A stretch of DNA of 64,000 nt from JASBRS01 sp964496495 (lineage in GTDB: Bacteria > Deinococcota > Deinococci > Deinococcales > Trueperaceae). The stretch spans positions 1 through 64,000 of the forward strand of contig CAZBZU010000001.1 of the NCBI GenBank assembly GCA_964496495.1. Reading direction: 5' to 3'. The notes under the pieces were generated by a model. The model did no database searches. It saw nothing but the letters and a program-made list of their open reading frames with translations, and had not been told where the DNA came from. A program made the position numbers and the translations under genes. Shown here in pieces: positions 54,557 to 62,365 of the stretch (positions are counted from its first letter, which is position 1; each line of letters opens with the position of its first letter).

Positions 54557-54583
54557 TATGGAGGCGTGGCAGCCGCTCGTCAA
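54555..54583 (-). promoter_or_regulatory. Sigma-70 promoter of the sugar ABC transporter operon
   Basis: On the minus strand TTGACG (54583-54578), a 17-nt spacer and CATACT (54560-54555) form a good promoter. Transcription would begin near 54548 and leave a leader of about 177 nt before the binding-protein ATG at 54370. Confidence 0.6.
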
Positions 54584-54605
54584 TCCGCCGGCCAGCCCGG
54601 TCGGC

Positions 54606-55295
54606 TCATGCCGCGCGCTCCGCCCACTCGATCACCACCGCCACGCGCCCGTCGCGGATGCGCACCCGCGGCCCGCCGGGGAGCTTGCCGGCTGCGGCGC
54701 GGTTGGACACGCCCAGGCCCACGCCGAAGGCGAGGCGTGCCCGCGCGAGCTCGAAGCGGGCGCCCAGGACGTCGACCACGGCGTCCCCCGCGAGGCTGAC
54801 GAGACTGAACAGCGTGCCGTCCGGGAGCGCCAGCGCCAGCTCGTCCCCGCCGGCGAGCGGGTGGCACTCGTGGGTCCCGCCGAACATCCGCACCGCCAGG
54901 CCCTCGGCGTGCAGGCGGCTGCCGATGAGCAGAGCGGCGAGGGTCTGGTCGAGCCGGCCTCCGAAGACGCCCGCCAGCACCAGCTCGGTGGCGCCGCGCT
55001 GGCGGGCGGCCGCGATGGCCAGCTCCAGATCGAGCTGGTCCTTGTCGCGGGGGTGCTCGAGCCGCGGCAGCGCGGCGTGGGCGCGCAGCTGAGTGTCGCT
55101 GGCGCTGTCGAAGTCCCCTACCCAGAGGTCGGGAAGGAGGCCGAGGCGGTCGGCCAGCCCGATGCCGGCATCCGCCGCCACCACCACGTCGACGCCCTCC
55201 AAGGCCTGCCGCAGGCGATCGCCGATCGTCGTCGGGCCTCCGGCCAGCACCACCGCCTTGCGCCCGCCGCCCGCCGTCCCGGCCGACGCGCTCAC
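54606..55295 (-). CDS. thiN: Thiamine pyrophosphokinase
   Basis: The 229-residue protein has VVLAGGP, VVAADAGIGLADRLGLLPDLWVGDFDSAS, HPRDKDQLDLELAIAAA and VFGGRLDQTLA, the active-site blocks of thiamine diphosphokinase, and a C-terminal beta domain (FSLVSLAG.. LGVSNRA). It converts imported thiamine and ATP into thiamine diphosphate. GTG 55295 overlaps the ATPase stop as GTGA. It is the last gene of the thiB-thiP-ATPase-thiN locus and completes uptake to cofactor. Confidence 0.93.
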   Translation of the reverse strand: MSASAGTAGGGRKAVVLAGGPTTIGDRLRQALEGVDVVVAADAGIGLADRLGLLPDLWVGDFDSASDTQLRAHAALPRLEHPRDKDQLDLELAIAAARQRGATELVLAGVFGGRLDQTLAALLIGSRLHAEGLAVRMFGGTHECHPLAGGDELALALPDGTLFSLVSLAGDAVVDVLGARFELARARLAFGVGLGVSNRAAAGKLPGGPRVRIRDGRVAVVIEWAERAA

Positions 55296-56323
55296 GCGCC
55301 CTCCAGCGCCAGCCAGGCGCCGTCAGGAACGACCAGGCGCATCTCGGAGCCCTCCCGGGGGGTGCTTCCCAGGAGCTCGCGGGCGTACCCCTCCCAGGCG
55401 ACGTCCAGCGACCACTCCGGGAGCGAGAGCGCGAGCTGCCAGCGGAGGCCCTCGCGACGCGCGCGCCGTACCGTGGCGCGTGTCACGGCGCCGCCTTGCG
55501 GCGGCTCGCCGTCGGCGGACGCCGGCAGCAAGCTGGTGAGGTCGGCGCGCAGCAGCGCCGCCGCGCCGCGCGGCGCGCCCGGCACCGCCGCCAGCGCCTC
55601 CTCCCGGTAGAGGTTGCGGTGACCAAGGAAGCGGGCGGACCAGGCGCTGCGGGGGCGCTCCAGGACCTCCTCGCGGCCTCCCAGCTGGATGATGCGCCCG
55701 GCCCGCATGATGGCGACCCGGCCGGCGATGGCGAAGGCCTCCGACTGATCGTGGGTGACGTAGACGGCGCGCACCGGCAATGACGACAGCAGGCCTCGGA
55801 GCTCGTCCTTGAGCGTCTCGCGCAAGGTCTGGTCGAGGTTGGAGAGCGGCTCGTCCAGCAGCAGGACCTCCGGCCTCGGCGCCAGCGCCCGCGCCAGCGC
55901 CACCCGCTGCTGCTGGCCGCCGGAGAGCTGCTGCACCCGCCGCCTTTCGAACCCCGCGAGGCCCACCAGCGTCAGCAGCTCGCCGACCCGGCGGCGCTGA
56001 GCGTCGCGGGACCAGCCGAGCTCCACCAGTCCGAAGGCGACGTTGTGGGCCACATCGAGATGGGGGAACAGCGCGTAGTCCTGGAACACCATGCCGAAGC
56101 GCCGGCGCTGCGGCGGCAGCCGGGTGATGTCGCTGCCGTCCAGCGCCAGCCGTCCTGCGTCCGGCGGCTCCAGGCCGGCCATCAGCCTCAGCAGCGTGGT
56201 CTTGCCGCAGCCGCTCGGCCCCAGCAGGGCCAGCGTCTCGCGGTCGTGCAGCTCCAGGCTCACGCCGTCCACCGCGCGGGTGGCGGCGTAGTGCTTGCGG
56301 AGCTCGTCCAGACGCAGGCTCAT
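55292..56323 (-). CDS. thiQ: Thiamine ABC transporter ATPase
   Basis: The 343-residue ATPase has Walker A LLGPSGCGKTTLLRLMAGLE, Q-loop MVFQDYALFPHL, signature LSGGQQQRVALARAL, Walker B VLLLDEPLSNLD and H-loop VYVTHDQSEA, then a C-terminal TOBE-like domain of about 110 residues. It is longer than E. coli ThiQ (about 230) and resembles Fe/sulfate/putrescine ATPases (PotA/FbpC group); the name rests on its place between thiP and thiN. A TATGAT box lies 12 nt before ATG 56323. Confidence 0.88.
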   Translation of the reverse strand: MSLRLDELRKHYAATRAVDGVSLELHDRETLALLGPSGCGKTTLLRLMAGLEPPDAGRLALDGSDITRLPPQRRRFGMVFQDYALFPHLDVAHNVAFGLVELGWSRDAQRRRVGELLTLVGLAGFERRRVQQLSGGQQQRVALARALAPRPEVLLLDEPLSNLDQTLRETLKDELRGLLSSLPVRAVYVTHDQSEAFAIAGRVAIMRAGRIIQLGGREEVLERPRSAWSARFLGHRNLYREEALAAVPGAPRGAAALLRADLTSLLPASADGEPPQGGAVTRATVRRARREGLRWQLALSLPEWSLDVAWEGYARELLGSTPREGSEMRLVVPDGAWLALEGA

Positions 56324-56408
56324 GGCGGCGGGAGCATCATACCGTCGCCGAGCGAGGCGTCGCCGGGCGGCTGCTGGCGCGTACGGGCGACGCCGGCTCG
56401 AGCGGTCA

Positions 56409-57989
56409 TCAGAACTCACTGCGTCCCCGGCGCTGCAGCAGCATCATGACCGCGCCGGTCACCACCATCAGTACCAGCGCCAGCGCCATGGCCGCACCGT
56501 AGTGCTGGGCTCCCGGCCTGCCCAGCCGGTCGTAGATGGCGATCGGCAGGGTGGCGTACCGCGGGCGCACCAGCAGCAGCGTGGCACCGAACTCGCCCAT
56601 CGACACCGCGAAGGCGAAGCTCGCCGCAGTCAGCAGGGCCGGTCCGAGCTGCGGCAGCTCGACACGCCAGAGGGTGTGCCAGGGACCGGCGCCGAGCGTG
56701 GCCGCTGCGGCCCCGTGTGCCGGGTCGAGGCCGCGAAGCGCCGGCAGCAGCGCCCGGGCCACGAACGGGAAGGCGATCAGCGCGTGCGCCAGCGGGATGC
56801 CCCAGGGGTGCGCTACCAGCAGTGGGAAGGTGAGCAGGTAGCCGAAGCCCAGGGTCACCGGACTGGTCGCCAGCGGTAGCAGGCTGAGCTGGTCCAGCAC
56901 GCGCCACCTGCCGCGGGCCACGGCGTAGGCGAAGGCGAAGCCCACCAGCAGCGCCAGCGCGCTGCTGACCGTGGCGAACAGCAGCGAGTTGCGCAGCGCG
57001 AGACCGAGCGGGGCGAAGCCGATGACCCGGCTTGGACTGGCGGCCAGGCGAAGGTTCTCCAACGAGGGGACGTGCCCGCCCGGTCCCTGGAGCGCCTGCA
57101 CCGCCAGCGCCACGAGCGGCGATAGGATCAGCGCCCCGGCGATCAGCAGGTTCAGGCCGAGCACCGCCCGGGCGCCGCCGCGGGGCCGCGGGAGGCTCAC
57201 GGCGCGGGCCGGCAGCGCCAGCGCCATGCCGGCCTGCAGGCGCGTGTACAGGAGCGTGACCGCGCCGACCACCAGCAACTGCGCGACCGCCAGGACCGCC
57301 GCCTGGCCGAGCTCGAGCAGGTGGGCGGTGAGCTGATAGATCTCCACCTCCAGCGTGGCCAGGCGGGGCGTCGGCGCCAGGATGAGGATGACGCCGAAGC
57401 TGGTGAAGCAGAACAGGAACACCAGGGTGGCGGCGGCCATCAGGGCGGGACGCGCCAGCGGCACGCTGACGCGCAGGGTGGCCCGCCAGGCGTTGGCTCC
57501 GAGCGTGCTGGCAGCCTCCAGCAGCCGAGGGGCCGCCCCCTCCAGGAAGCTCCCGACCACCCGCACCACGATGGCGTAGTTGTAGAAGACGTGGGCGATG
57601 AGCACCAGCAGCAGGGTGTCGCGCAGGTTCACGCCCAGCAGCCCGCGCGGTCCCAGGAGCGCCAGGAAGCCGATCCCTGCGACCACCGTCGGCATCACGA
57701 AGGGGATGGTGAAGGCGGCGGTGAGCGCCCGCTTGCCGGGGAACGCGTAGCGGGCGAAGAGCAGGGCGCCGGGCAACCCCAACGCCACCGTGAGCACGGT
57801 GGAGAGCAGCGCCTGCCCGGCGGTGAATCCCAGCCGCTGCCAGTAGAAGGGATTGCTCGCGACCCTCGTGAGCGCGGCGGTGTCGCCCAGGCTGCGCCAC
57901 AGGATGACCGCCAGCGGCAGCAGGAAGAACGCCGCCAGGAACAGCGAGGCGGCCACGCCCAGCAGCGTGCTCAGCCAGCTCGCCCGCAT
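56409..57989 (-). CDS. thiP: Thiamine ABC transporter permease ThiP
   Basis: The 526-residue protein is a tandem fusion of two permease units with about 12 helices, as in ThiP/FbpB: first unit SLFLAAFFLLPLAVILW.. FYNYAIVVRVVGSFLEGAAPRLLEAASTLGANAW, second unit LLIAGALILSPLVALAV.. FPFVARALLPALRGLDPAHGAAAATLGAGPWHTLWRVELPQLG, each with an EAA loop. The start ATG 57989 lies just before the assembly gap and inside the duplicated 55 bp, so sequence upstream of it should be read with care. Confidence 0.9.
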   Translation of the reverse strand: MRASWLSTLLGVAASLFLAAFFLLPLAVILWRSLGDTAALTRVASNPFYWQRLGFTAGQALLSTVLTVALGLPGALLFARYAFPGKRALTAAFTIPFVMPTVVAGIGFLALLGPRGLLGVNLRDTLLLVLIAHVFYNYAIVVRVVGSFLEGAAPRLLEAASTLGANAWRATLRVSVPLARPALMAAATLVFLFCFTSFGVILILAPTPRLATLEVEIYQLTAHLLELGQAAVLAVAQLLVVGAVTLLYTRLQAGMALALPARAVSLPRPRGGARAVLGLNLLIAGALILSPLVALAVQALQGPGGHVPSLENLRLAASPSRVIGFAPLGLALRNSLLFATVSSALALLVGFAFAYAVARGRWRVLDQLSLLPLATSPVTLGFGYLLTFPLLVAHPWGIPLAHALIAFPFVARALLPALRGLDPAHGAAAATLGAGPWHTLWRVELPQLGPALLTAASFAFAVSMGEFGATLLLVRPRYATLPIAIYDRLGRPGAQHYGAAMALALVLMVVTGAVMMLLQRRGRSEF

Positions 57990-58005
57990 GGCTCGCAATC
58001 CAGTC
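57951..58005. repeat. 55-bp exact duplication, left copy at assembly gap
   Basis: These 55 bases, covering the first codons of thiP and 16 bases upstream, recur exactly at 58106-58160 on the other side of the gap. A 55-bp end overlap is what a k=55 de Bruijn assembler leaves, so this is most likely one locus written twice. Confidence 0.9.
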
Positions 58006-58105
58006 NNNNNNNNNNNNNNNNNNNNNNNNNNNNNNNNNNNNNNNNNNNNNNNNNNNNNNNNNNNNNNNNNNNNNNNNNNNNNNNNNNNNNNNNNNNNNNN
58101 NNNNN
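58006..58105. other. Assembly gap (100 N)
   Basis: A run of 100 N between two identical 55-bp ends; the true gap is probably zero or negative. Confidence 0.99.
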
Positions 58106-58160
58106 GGCCACGCCCAGCAGCGTGCTCAGCCAGCTCGCCCGCATGGCTCGCAATCCAGTC
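58106..58160. repeat. 55-bp exact duplication, right copy at assembly gap
   Basis: Identical to 57951-58005. Merging the copies places thiP directly downstream of the sequence that begins at 58161. Confidence 0.9.
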
Positions 58161-58316
58161 GGGGCCCGCGTGGCGGTGTCGCCCGGGCGGGCGGCTGGTC
58201 GCCGCCGGACCGCCGGCCCTGGCCGGGCACGTCTGGCGGTGCCGCCCGCGGTGGCCCGGAGCGGCTCGAGGAACGGCGTGCAGCACGCTCCTCATCCGAC
58301 GCATGTTGTTGGACCC

Positions 58317-58346
58317 TAGACAACAGGGGGTGGTGTCGGGTACAAC
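58317..58346 (+). promoter_or_regulatory. Candidate promoter of the small ORF between thiB and thiP
   Basis: TAGACA (58317-58322), an 18-nt spacer and TACAAC (58341-58346) resemble a sigma-70 promoter on the plus strand. The -10 box is also 6 nt before a GTG at 58353 that is in frame with the small ORF, so a leaderless longer form is possible. Confidence 0.45.
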
Positions 58347-58403
58347 TCTCGCGTGGAGCCGACGCCCGGAGGGCCGGGCGGTTGGCATGCGAGGAGGCAG
58401 GCC

Positions 58404-58544
58404 ATGCTCCGCTGGTTGAGACGGATTCGCCGGGGTCCCAAGGCGCGACCGGCACGCGCGGTTGCCCGTTCGATACGGCACGAGCGCGCGGTGCTGGAGC
58501 GCTGGGCACGGCGCACGACGAACGATCGCTACAAGATTCCTTGA
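58404..58544 (+). CDS. Small basic protein encoded opposite the thi genes
   Basis: This 46-residue ORF has an excellent ribosome binding site (GAGGAGG, ending 7 nt before the ATG), an upstream promoter candidate and a strong hairpin 27 nt after its stop. The peptide is very Arg-rich (MLRWLRRIRRGPKARPARAV at the start) with a polar end (TTNDRYKIP) and no membrane segment or known domain. It stands on the plus strand in the roughly 600-nt space between thiB and thiP, which is otherwise empty. I do not recognise it; a nucleic-acid-binding or ribosome-associated role would be a guess. Confidence 0.55.
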   Translation: MLRWLRRIRRGPKARPARAVARSIRHERAVLERWARRTTNDRYKIP

Positions 58545-58571
58545 CCCGGCGGCCCGCCAGGGGCCGCGGGA

Positions 58572-58604
58572 GCGTGGGGGCGTCCCGAGCGGGCGCCCCC
58601 ACGC
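58572..58604 (+). terminator. Strong hairpin after the small ORF
   Basis: Arms GCGTGGGGGCG and CGCCCCCACGC pair perfectly (11 bp) and are extended by CCC/GGG after one bulged T, with loop GAGC. There is no T-tract, so it may act as a transcript-end stabiliser or in both directions. Confidence 0.5.
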
Positions 58605-58733
58605 GTTGCCTCTCGCACGGCCGGCGGCCGGCCGGGCGAGCGGAGAGGGCCCGGCCGCCCCGGCCCGGGAGCCTGCCGCGTCGCTGCGGCCGCGCGACGG
58701 TGTGCCCAGACCGTGCCATGCTCACGGCACCGG

Positions 58734-59810
58734 CTAGCGGACCGAGGCGGGGGAGCGCCCCTGCTGCACCACGGCCGTCCACTGCTCGATCCAGCGCTTC
58801 TCGCCCTTGGCGATCGCGGCCGGGCTGAGCTCGGCAAGCTGCTGCGCGCCGGGCACCGTGGCGTACGTCTGGAACGCGGCCGGGAGGCTCGCGCCGCGAA
58901 TCACCGGGTAGACGAACATGTTGGCCGGCATGTCCTCCTGGAAGCGCTTGGACAGCATGAAGTCGATGAACGCCTCCGCAGCCTTCAGGTGGCTGGTGCC
59001 CTTGAGGATGCCGGCCGCCTCGATCTGGCGGTAGGCGCAGCCGGGACACAGCACGTTCGCCACCGGGCTGTCGTTGAGCTTGGTCTTGGCGAACATCACC
59101 TCGGCGGCGGGGTCGGTGCTGTAGCTCACCACCAGCGGTCGGTCGCCTCCGTAGCGCGTGAAGGCGCTGTTGTAGGCGTCCTGCCAGCCGCTGGTCACCT
59201 CCACGCCGTTGTCGCGCAGCTTGGCCCAGAAGTCGAGCCAGTCGCCACTGCCGCCCTCGCCGAAGTGCGCCACCGTGGCGAGCATGAAGTCCAGCCCGGG
59301 GCTCGAGGTCGCGGGGTTCTCCACCACCAGCATGTTCCGATACGCAGGACGTGTCAGCGCCGTCAGGCTCGCCGGCAGCGCCACGCCCGCCGCTGCCAGC
59401 GCCGCCTTGTCGGCGACCAGGTTGACGTAGCCCACGTCGATGGGCGTGACCATGTGGTCGGGGTCGAAGCGGAACTCCGGCATCACCTCGGCGAGCCGGG
59501 GGCTCCGGTACGGCTCGAAGATGCCGGCGTTCTTGGCGCGCGTCAGCAGGCTGTTGTCCACGCCGTAGAGGACGTCGGCGATGGGGCGAGCCTTGGTGAG
59601 GATGGCGCGGTTCACCACCTCGCCCGCATCTCCGCCCTGCACGAACCTCACGTCGATGCCGGTGGCGTCGGTGAAGGCCTGGATGACATCCTTGGAGACG
59701 CTGAAGGAGTTGTGCGTGAGGACGGTGAGGGTCTCGGCGAGCGCGCCGCCGGCGAGGGCGAGCAGCGCCGCCAGCAGCGCCGCCAGCGTCAGACGCGAAG
59801 GGCCAGTCAT
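58734..59810 (-). CDS. thiB: Thiamine ABC transporter substrate-binding protein ThiB
   Basis: The 358-residue protein has a signal peptide (to about residue 25, ALA-ETL), then the ThiB text LTVLTHNSFSVSKDVIQAFTDATGIDVRFVQGGDAGEVVNRAILTK, ADVLYGVDNSLL, PIDVGYVNLV and GTSHLKAAEAFIDFMLSKRFQEDMP. It captures thiamine or its phosphates outside the membrane. A TPP riboswitch lies upstream, confirming the ligand class. AAGGACG precedes ATG 59810. Confidence 0.93.
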   Translation of the reverse strand: MTGPSRLTLAALLAALLALAGGALAETLTVLTHNSFSVSKDVIQAFTDATGIDVRFVQGGDAGEVVNRAILTKARPIADVLYGVDNSLLTRAKNAGIFEPYRSPRLAEVMPEFRFDPDHMVTPIDVGYVNLVADKAALAAAGVALPASLTALTRPAYRNMLVVENPATSSPGLDFMLATVAHFGEGGSGDWLDFWAKLRDNGVEVTSGWQDAYNSAFTRYGGDRPLVVSYSTDPAAEVMFAKTKLNDSPVANVLCPGCAYRQIEAAGILKGTSHLKAAEAFIDFMLSKRFQEDMPANMFVYPVIRGASLPAAFQTYATVPGAQQLAELSPAAIAKGEKRWIEQWTAVVQQGRSPASVR

Positions 59811-59900
59811 GATGGCGTCCTTTCCATCACCATGAGGCGGCGCCGGGCGCGCCTGGAGCTCGGTTGCGGTGGCTGGAGGGGTACGACTTCGCCTTGGAAC

Positions 59901-59980
59901 GCGTCACGCTTCCTCCGCCCGCATGACCGGGATCAGGTTCAAGGGTGTCTCTCAGCCCCGAAGGGCACCCCTGGTGACAC
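59901..59980 (-). promoter_or_regulatory. TPP riboswitch (THI element)
   Basis: The minus strand shows the aptamer core: P1 arms GTGTCAC and GTGACGC, AGGGGTGCCC, the conserved CTGAGAGACACCC, AACCTGATCC and the 3' GGAGGAAGCGTG. Thiamine diphosphate binding would lower expression of thiB and whatever is cotranscribed. The 90-nt expression platform before thiB has no obvious terminator, so control may be at translation. Confidence 0.95.
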
Positions 59981-59984
59981 CTCG

Positions 59985-60013
59985 AAGCTAGCCCCTGGGG
60001 CGGGCGTTGTCAA
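59985..60013 (-). promoter_or_regulatory. Sigma-70 promoter of the TPP riboswitch-thiB transcript
   Basis: TTGACA (60013-60008), a 17-nt spacer and TAGCTT (59990-59985) on the minus strand place the start right at the 5' side of the aptamer. Confidence 0.8.
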
Positions 60014-60128
60014 TCGAGAGGGCGGCGCGCGGCGTCACGCCGCGTGCCGCGCAGCCGGCGGGGCGTGGCCGGAACTCACTAGACTGGACGGGCCAGGCAA
60101 CGAACGCCGGATGGGAGGCAGCGACGAC

Positions 60129-61118
60129 ATGCAGACAAGACGACTCGGCAAGACCGGCTACCAGATCGGCGAGGTCGGGTTCGGCTCGTGGGCCATCGGC
60201 GGCAGCTGGGGCGACGTCACGGAGGACGCCGCCAGGGCCACGCTTCGTGCCGCGCTCGACGCCGGGGTGACCTTCCTCGACACCGCCGACGTCTACGGTG
60301 ACGGCCGCGCCGAGAGGCTCATCCGTGAGGTGCTCGAGGAGCGTGGCCGCCCCCAGGACGTGGTGGTCGCCACCAAGGCCGGCCGGCGGCTCGACCCGCA
60401 CGTCGCCGAGGGGTACGACTACGACCACCTGTCGCGCTTCGTAGCCCGCAGCCTGGAGAACCTGGGGGTGGAGCGACTCGACCTGCTGCAGCTCCACTGT
60501 CCGCCGACCGACGTCTACCGTGCCGACACGGCCTTCGAGGCGCTGGATCGCCTGAAGGCCGAGGGCATGATCTTGCACTACGGGGTCAGCGTGGAGACCG
60601 TCGAGGAAGGCGAGCTGGCGCTCGAGCACGACGGCGTGGAGGCGGTGCAGATCATCTACAACATGTTCCGCTTCAAGCCGGCCGACACCTTCTTGCCCAG
60701 AGCGCGCCAGCACGACGTCGGGGTGATCGTGCGGGTGCCGCTGGCGAGCGGCCTGCTGTCGGGCAAGATGACGGCCGATCGGCAGTTCGCGGCCGACGAC
60801 CACCGCGCCTTCAACCGCCACGGCGAGGCGTTCGACGTGGGCGAGACCTTCTCGGGCGTCGACTTCGAGAGCGGCCTGGCCGCCGCCGAGGAGCTGAAGG
60901 CCCTGGTCCCCGAGGGGCACACGCTGGCCCAGCTGGCGCTGCGCTGGATCCTCATGCACCCGGCCGTCTCGGTGGTGATCCCGGGGGCCCGGCGCGCCCA
61001 GCAGGTGCGGGACAACGTGGGGGCGTCGGAGCTGCCTCCGCTGGCGCCACGTGCCATGCAGCGGGTGCGCGAGGTCTATGAGGCGCGCATCCGGTCGCAG
61101 GTCCACGACCGTTGGTGA
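60129..61118 (+). CDS. Aldo/keto reductase
   Basis: The 329-residue TIM-barrel oxidoreductase has MQTRRLGKTGYQIGEVGFGSWAIGG, the catalytic set Asp and Tyr in FLDTADVYGDG, Lys in VVATKAG and His in LLQLHCPP, and the NADPH-binding end VVIPGARRAQQVRDNVGA. It belongs to the AKR group with broad carbonyl substrates. GGGAGG precedes ATG 60129 and a TAGACT box lies at 60080-60085. The Crp/Fnr gene follows after 28 nt and may be cotranscribed. Confidence 0.92.
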   Translation: MQTRRLGKTGYQIGEVGFGSWAIGGSWGDVTEDAARATLRAALDAGVTFLDTADVYGDGRAERLIREVLEERGRPQDVVVATKAGRRLDPHVAEGYDYDHLSRFVARSLENLGVERLDLLQLHCPPTDVYRADTAFEALDRLKAEGMILHYGVSVETVEEGELALEHDGVEAVQIIYNMFRFKPADTFLPRARQHDVGVIVRVPLASGLLSGKMTADRQFAADDHRAFNRHGEAFDVGETFSGVDFESGLAAAEELKALVPEGHTLAQLALRWILMHPAVSVVIPGARRAQQVRDNVGASELPPLAPRAMQRVREVYEARIRSQVHDRW

Positions 61119-61146
61119 GCGCCGCGCCGGCAGCGCTCGGGGCTCC

Positions 61147-61824
61147 GTGGCGCTGAGCGACGCGGAGGTCATCGCCCGCTGCCCGCTGTTCGCGGACCTG
61201 GCGGATGACGACGTGGTGGCCCTCGCGGGGGTGGCGATGCGCCGCGAGATGGCGGCGGGGGAGACGCTCTTCCTCGCCGGCGAGCCGCCTCGCGGCCTTC
61301 CGCTGGTGGTGCGTGGCAGCGTCAAGGTGTATGTGCTGTCGCCGGCGAGCGGGCGCGAGGTGGTGCTCACGGTGGAGCGGCCCTACAACGCGGTGGCGGA
61401 GCTGGTGGCCTTCGATGGAGGCGTGTACCCGGCCAGCGCGGGCGCGCTCGAGGACGGTGAGCTGCTGTGGCTCGAGCAGGATGGCCTGCAGCGTCTGCTG
61501 GCGGCTCGGCCAGGTCTGGCGCTGCACCTCATGCGCACCCTGGGGCGCCGGCTGCGACGCCTGGTGGCGCTGATCGAGCGGCTCTCGTTCCAGGAGGTGA
61601 TCCAGCGCCTGGCGGCCGACGTGCTCGGCAGAGTGCGCGCCGGCGTGCCGTTCGAGCTGGACACCAACGCGGCCATCGCGGCCAGGTTGGCGACGGTGCC
61701 CGAGCTGGTGAGCCGTAACCTGTCGCGCCTCCACCAGAGCGGCGTGGTGCGTCTGGACGGCCGCACCGTGATCGCCGTCGACGAGCAGGCGCTGCGGGAG
61801 CTGGCGCGGCGAGCGGGGCGCTGA
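61147..61824 (+). CDS. Crp/Fnr-family transcription regulator
   Basis: The 225-residue protein has a cNMP-binding-type sensor domain (CPLFADLADDDVVALAGVAMRREMAAGETLFLAGEPP, VVRGSVKVYVLSPASGREVVLTVERP), a dimer helix and a C-terminal winged HTH (DTNAAIAARLATVPELVSRNLSRLHQSGVVRLDG). The Fnr N-terminal Cys cluster is absent, so it is not an Fe-S oxygen sensor; a Dnr-like (nitric oxide, heme) sensor is possible given the following genes. GTG 61147 is the only fitting start. Confidence 0.88.
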   Translation: MALSDAEVIARCPLFADLADDDVVALAGVAMRREMAAGETLFLAGEPPRGLPLVVRGSVKVYVLSPASGREVVLTVERPYNAVAELVAFDGGVYPASAGALEDGELLWLEQDGLQRLLAARPGLALHLMRTLGRRLRRLVALIERLSFQEVIQRLAADVLGRVRAGVPFELDTNAAIAARLATVPELVSRNLSRLHQSGVVRLDGRTVIAVDEQALRELARRAGR

Positions 61825-61887
61825 GAGCGGGCGCCTTGACCCAGGTCATGGCCCGGCTCGGGCCGCCGGGGCAAGCTGCGTGGCGAG

Positions 61888-62154
61888 ATGCCCGAGAGCG
61901 GCCCACCCACCCTGGCGCCGTTGCCGGCGGCTGCCGTGCCTGAGCGCCTGGAGATGCCGTTGAGACGGCCGGCGGCCATGCGGGTCGACCTCGACAGTTG
62001 CATCGGGTGCGGCGACTGCGACGACCTGGCCGCCGGCGTGCGCGAGCGGCCGCAGCCCATCGCCGTCACGCCGGCGAGCCTGGAGGCGATGGCTGCCTGC
62101 CCGGTCGGCGCCATCGTGTGGCTGGAAGGAGACAGGCATGAGCACGACGCTTGA
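61888..62154 (+). CDS. Single-cluster [4Fe-4S] ferredoxin-like protein
   Basis: The 88-residue protein has Cys38, Cys41 and Cys44 in SCIGCGDCDD and Cys71 in AACPVGAI, the ligand set of a monocluster ferredoxin with the typical CP end. The first 30 residues are Pro/Ala-rich; the ATG at 61978 would remove them and is an alternative start. It overlaps the DUF2249 gene by 17 nt. It probably donates electrons to a partner not in the window. Confidence 0.8.
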   Translation: MPESGPPTLAPLPAAAVPERLEMPLRRPAAMRVDLDSCIGCGDCDDLAAGVRERPQPIAVTPASLEAMAACPVGAIVWLEGDRHEHDA

Positions 62155-62365
62155 CGTTCGCGAGATCGCACCGCGCGAGCGGCATCCGCTGGTCGTCGAG
62201 ACGTTCGACGGGCTCGAGCCGGGCGGCGCCTTCGAGCTGGTCAACGATCACGACCCCAAGCCGCTGTACGACCAGCTCCAGGCGGAACGGCCCGGCCGGG
62301 TCTCCTGGCTGTACCTGGAGCAGGGGCCCGAGCGGTGGCGGGTGCGCATCGCTCGCGCGGCGTGA
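62138..62365 (+). CDS. DUF2249 domain protein
   Basis: The 75-residue protein matches DUF2249: LDVREIAPRERHPLVVETFDGLEPGGAFELVNDHDPKPLYDQLQAERPG condensed into two alpha/beta units, then WLYLEQGPERWRVRI. The family often occurs beside nitrite or nitric oxide reductase and Crp/Dnr genes; its function is open. GGAAGGAG precedes ATG 62138, and the stop overlaps the cupin start as GTGA. Confidence 0.88.
   Translation: MSTTLDVREIAPRERHPLVVETFDGLEPGGAFELVNDHDPKPLYDQLQAERPGRVSWLYLEQGPERWRVRIARAA

Noticed and set aside
58126..59049. A 307-codon minus-strand frame across thiB and the intergenic region
   Set aside because: It is out of frame with thiB and, apart from that overlap, only low-complexity translation of GC-rich DNA.
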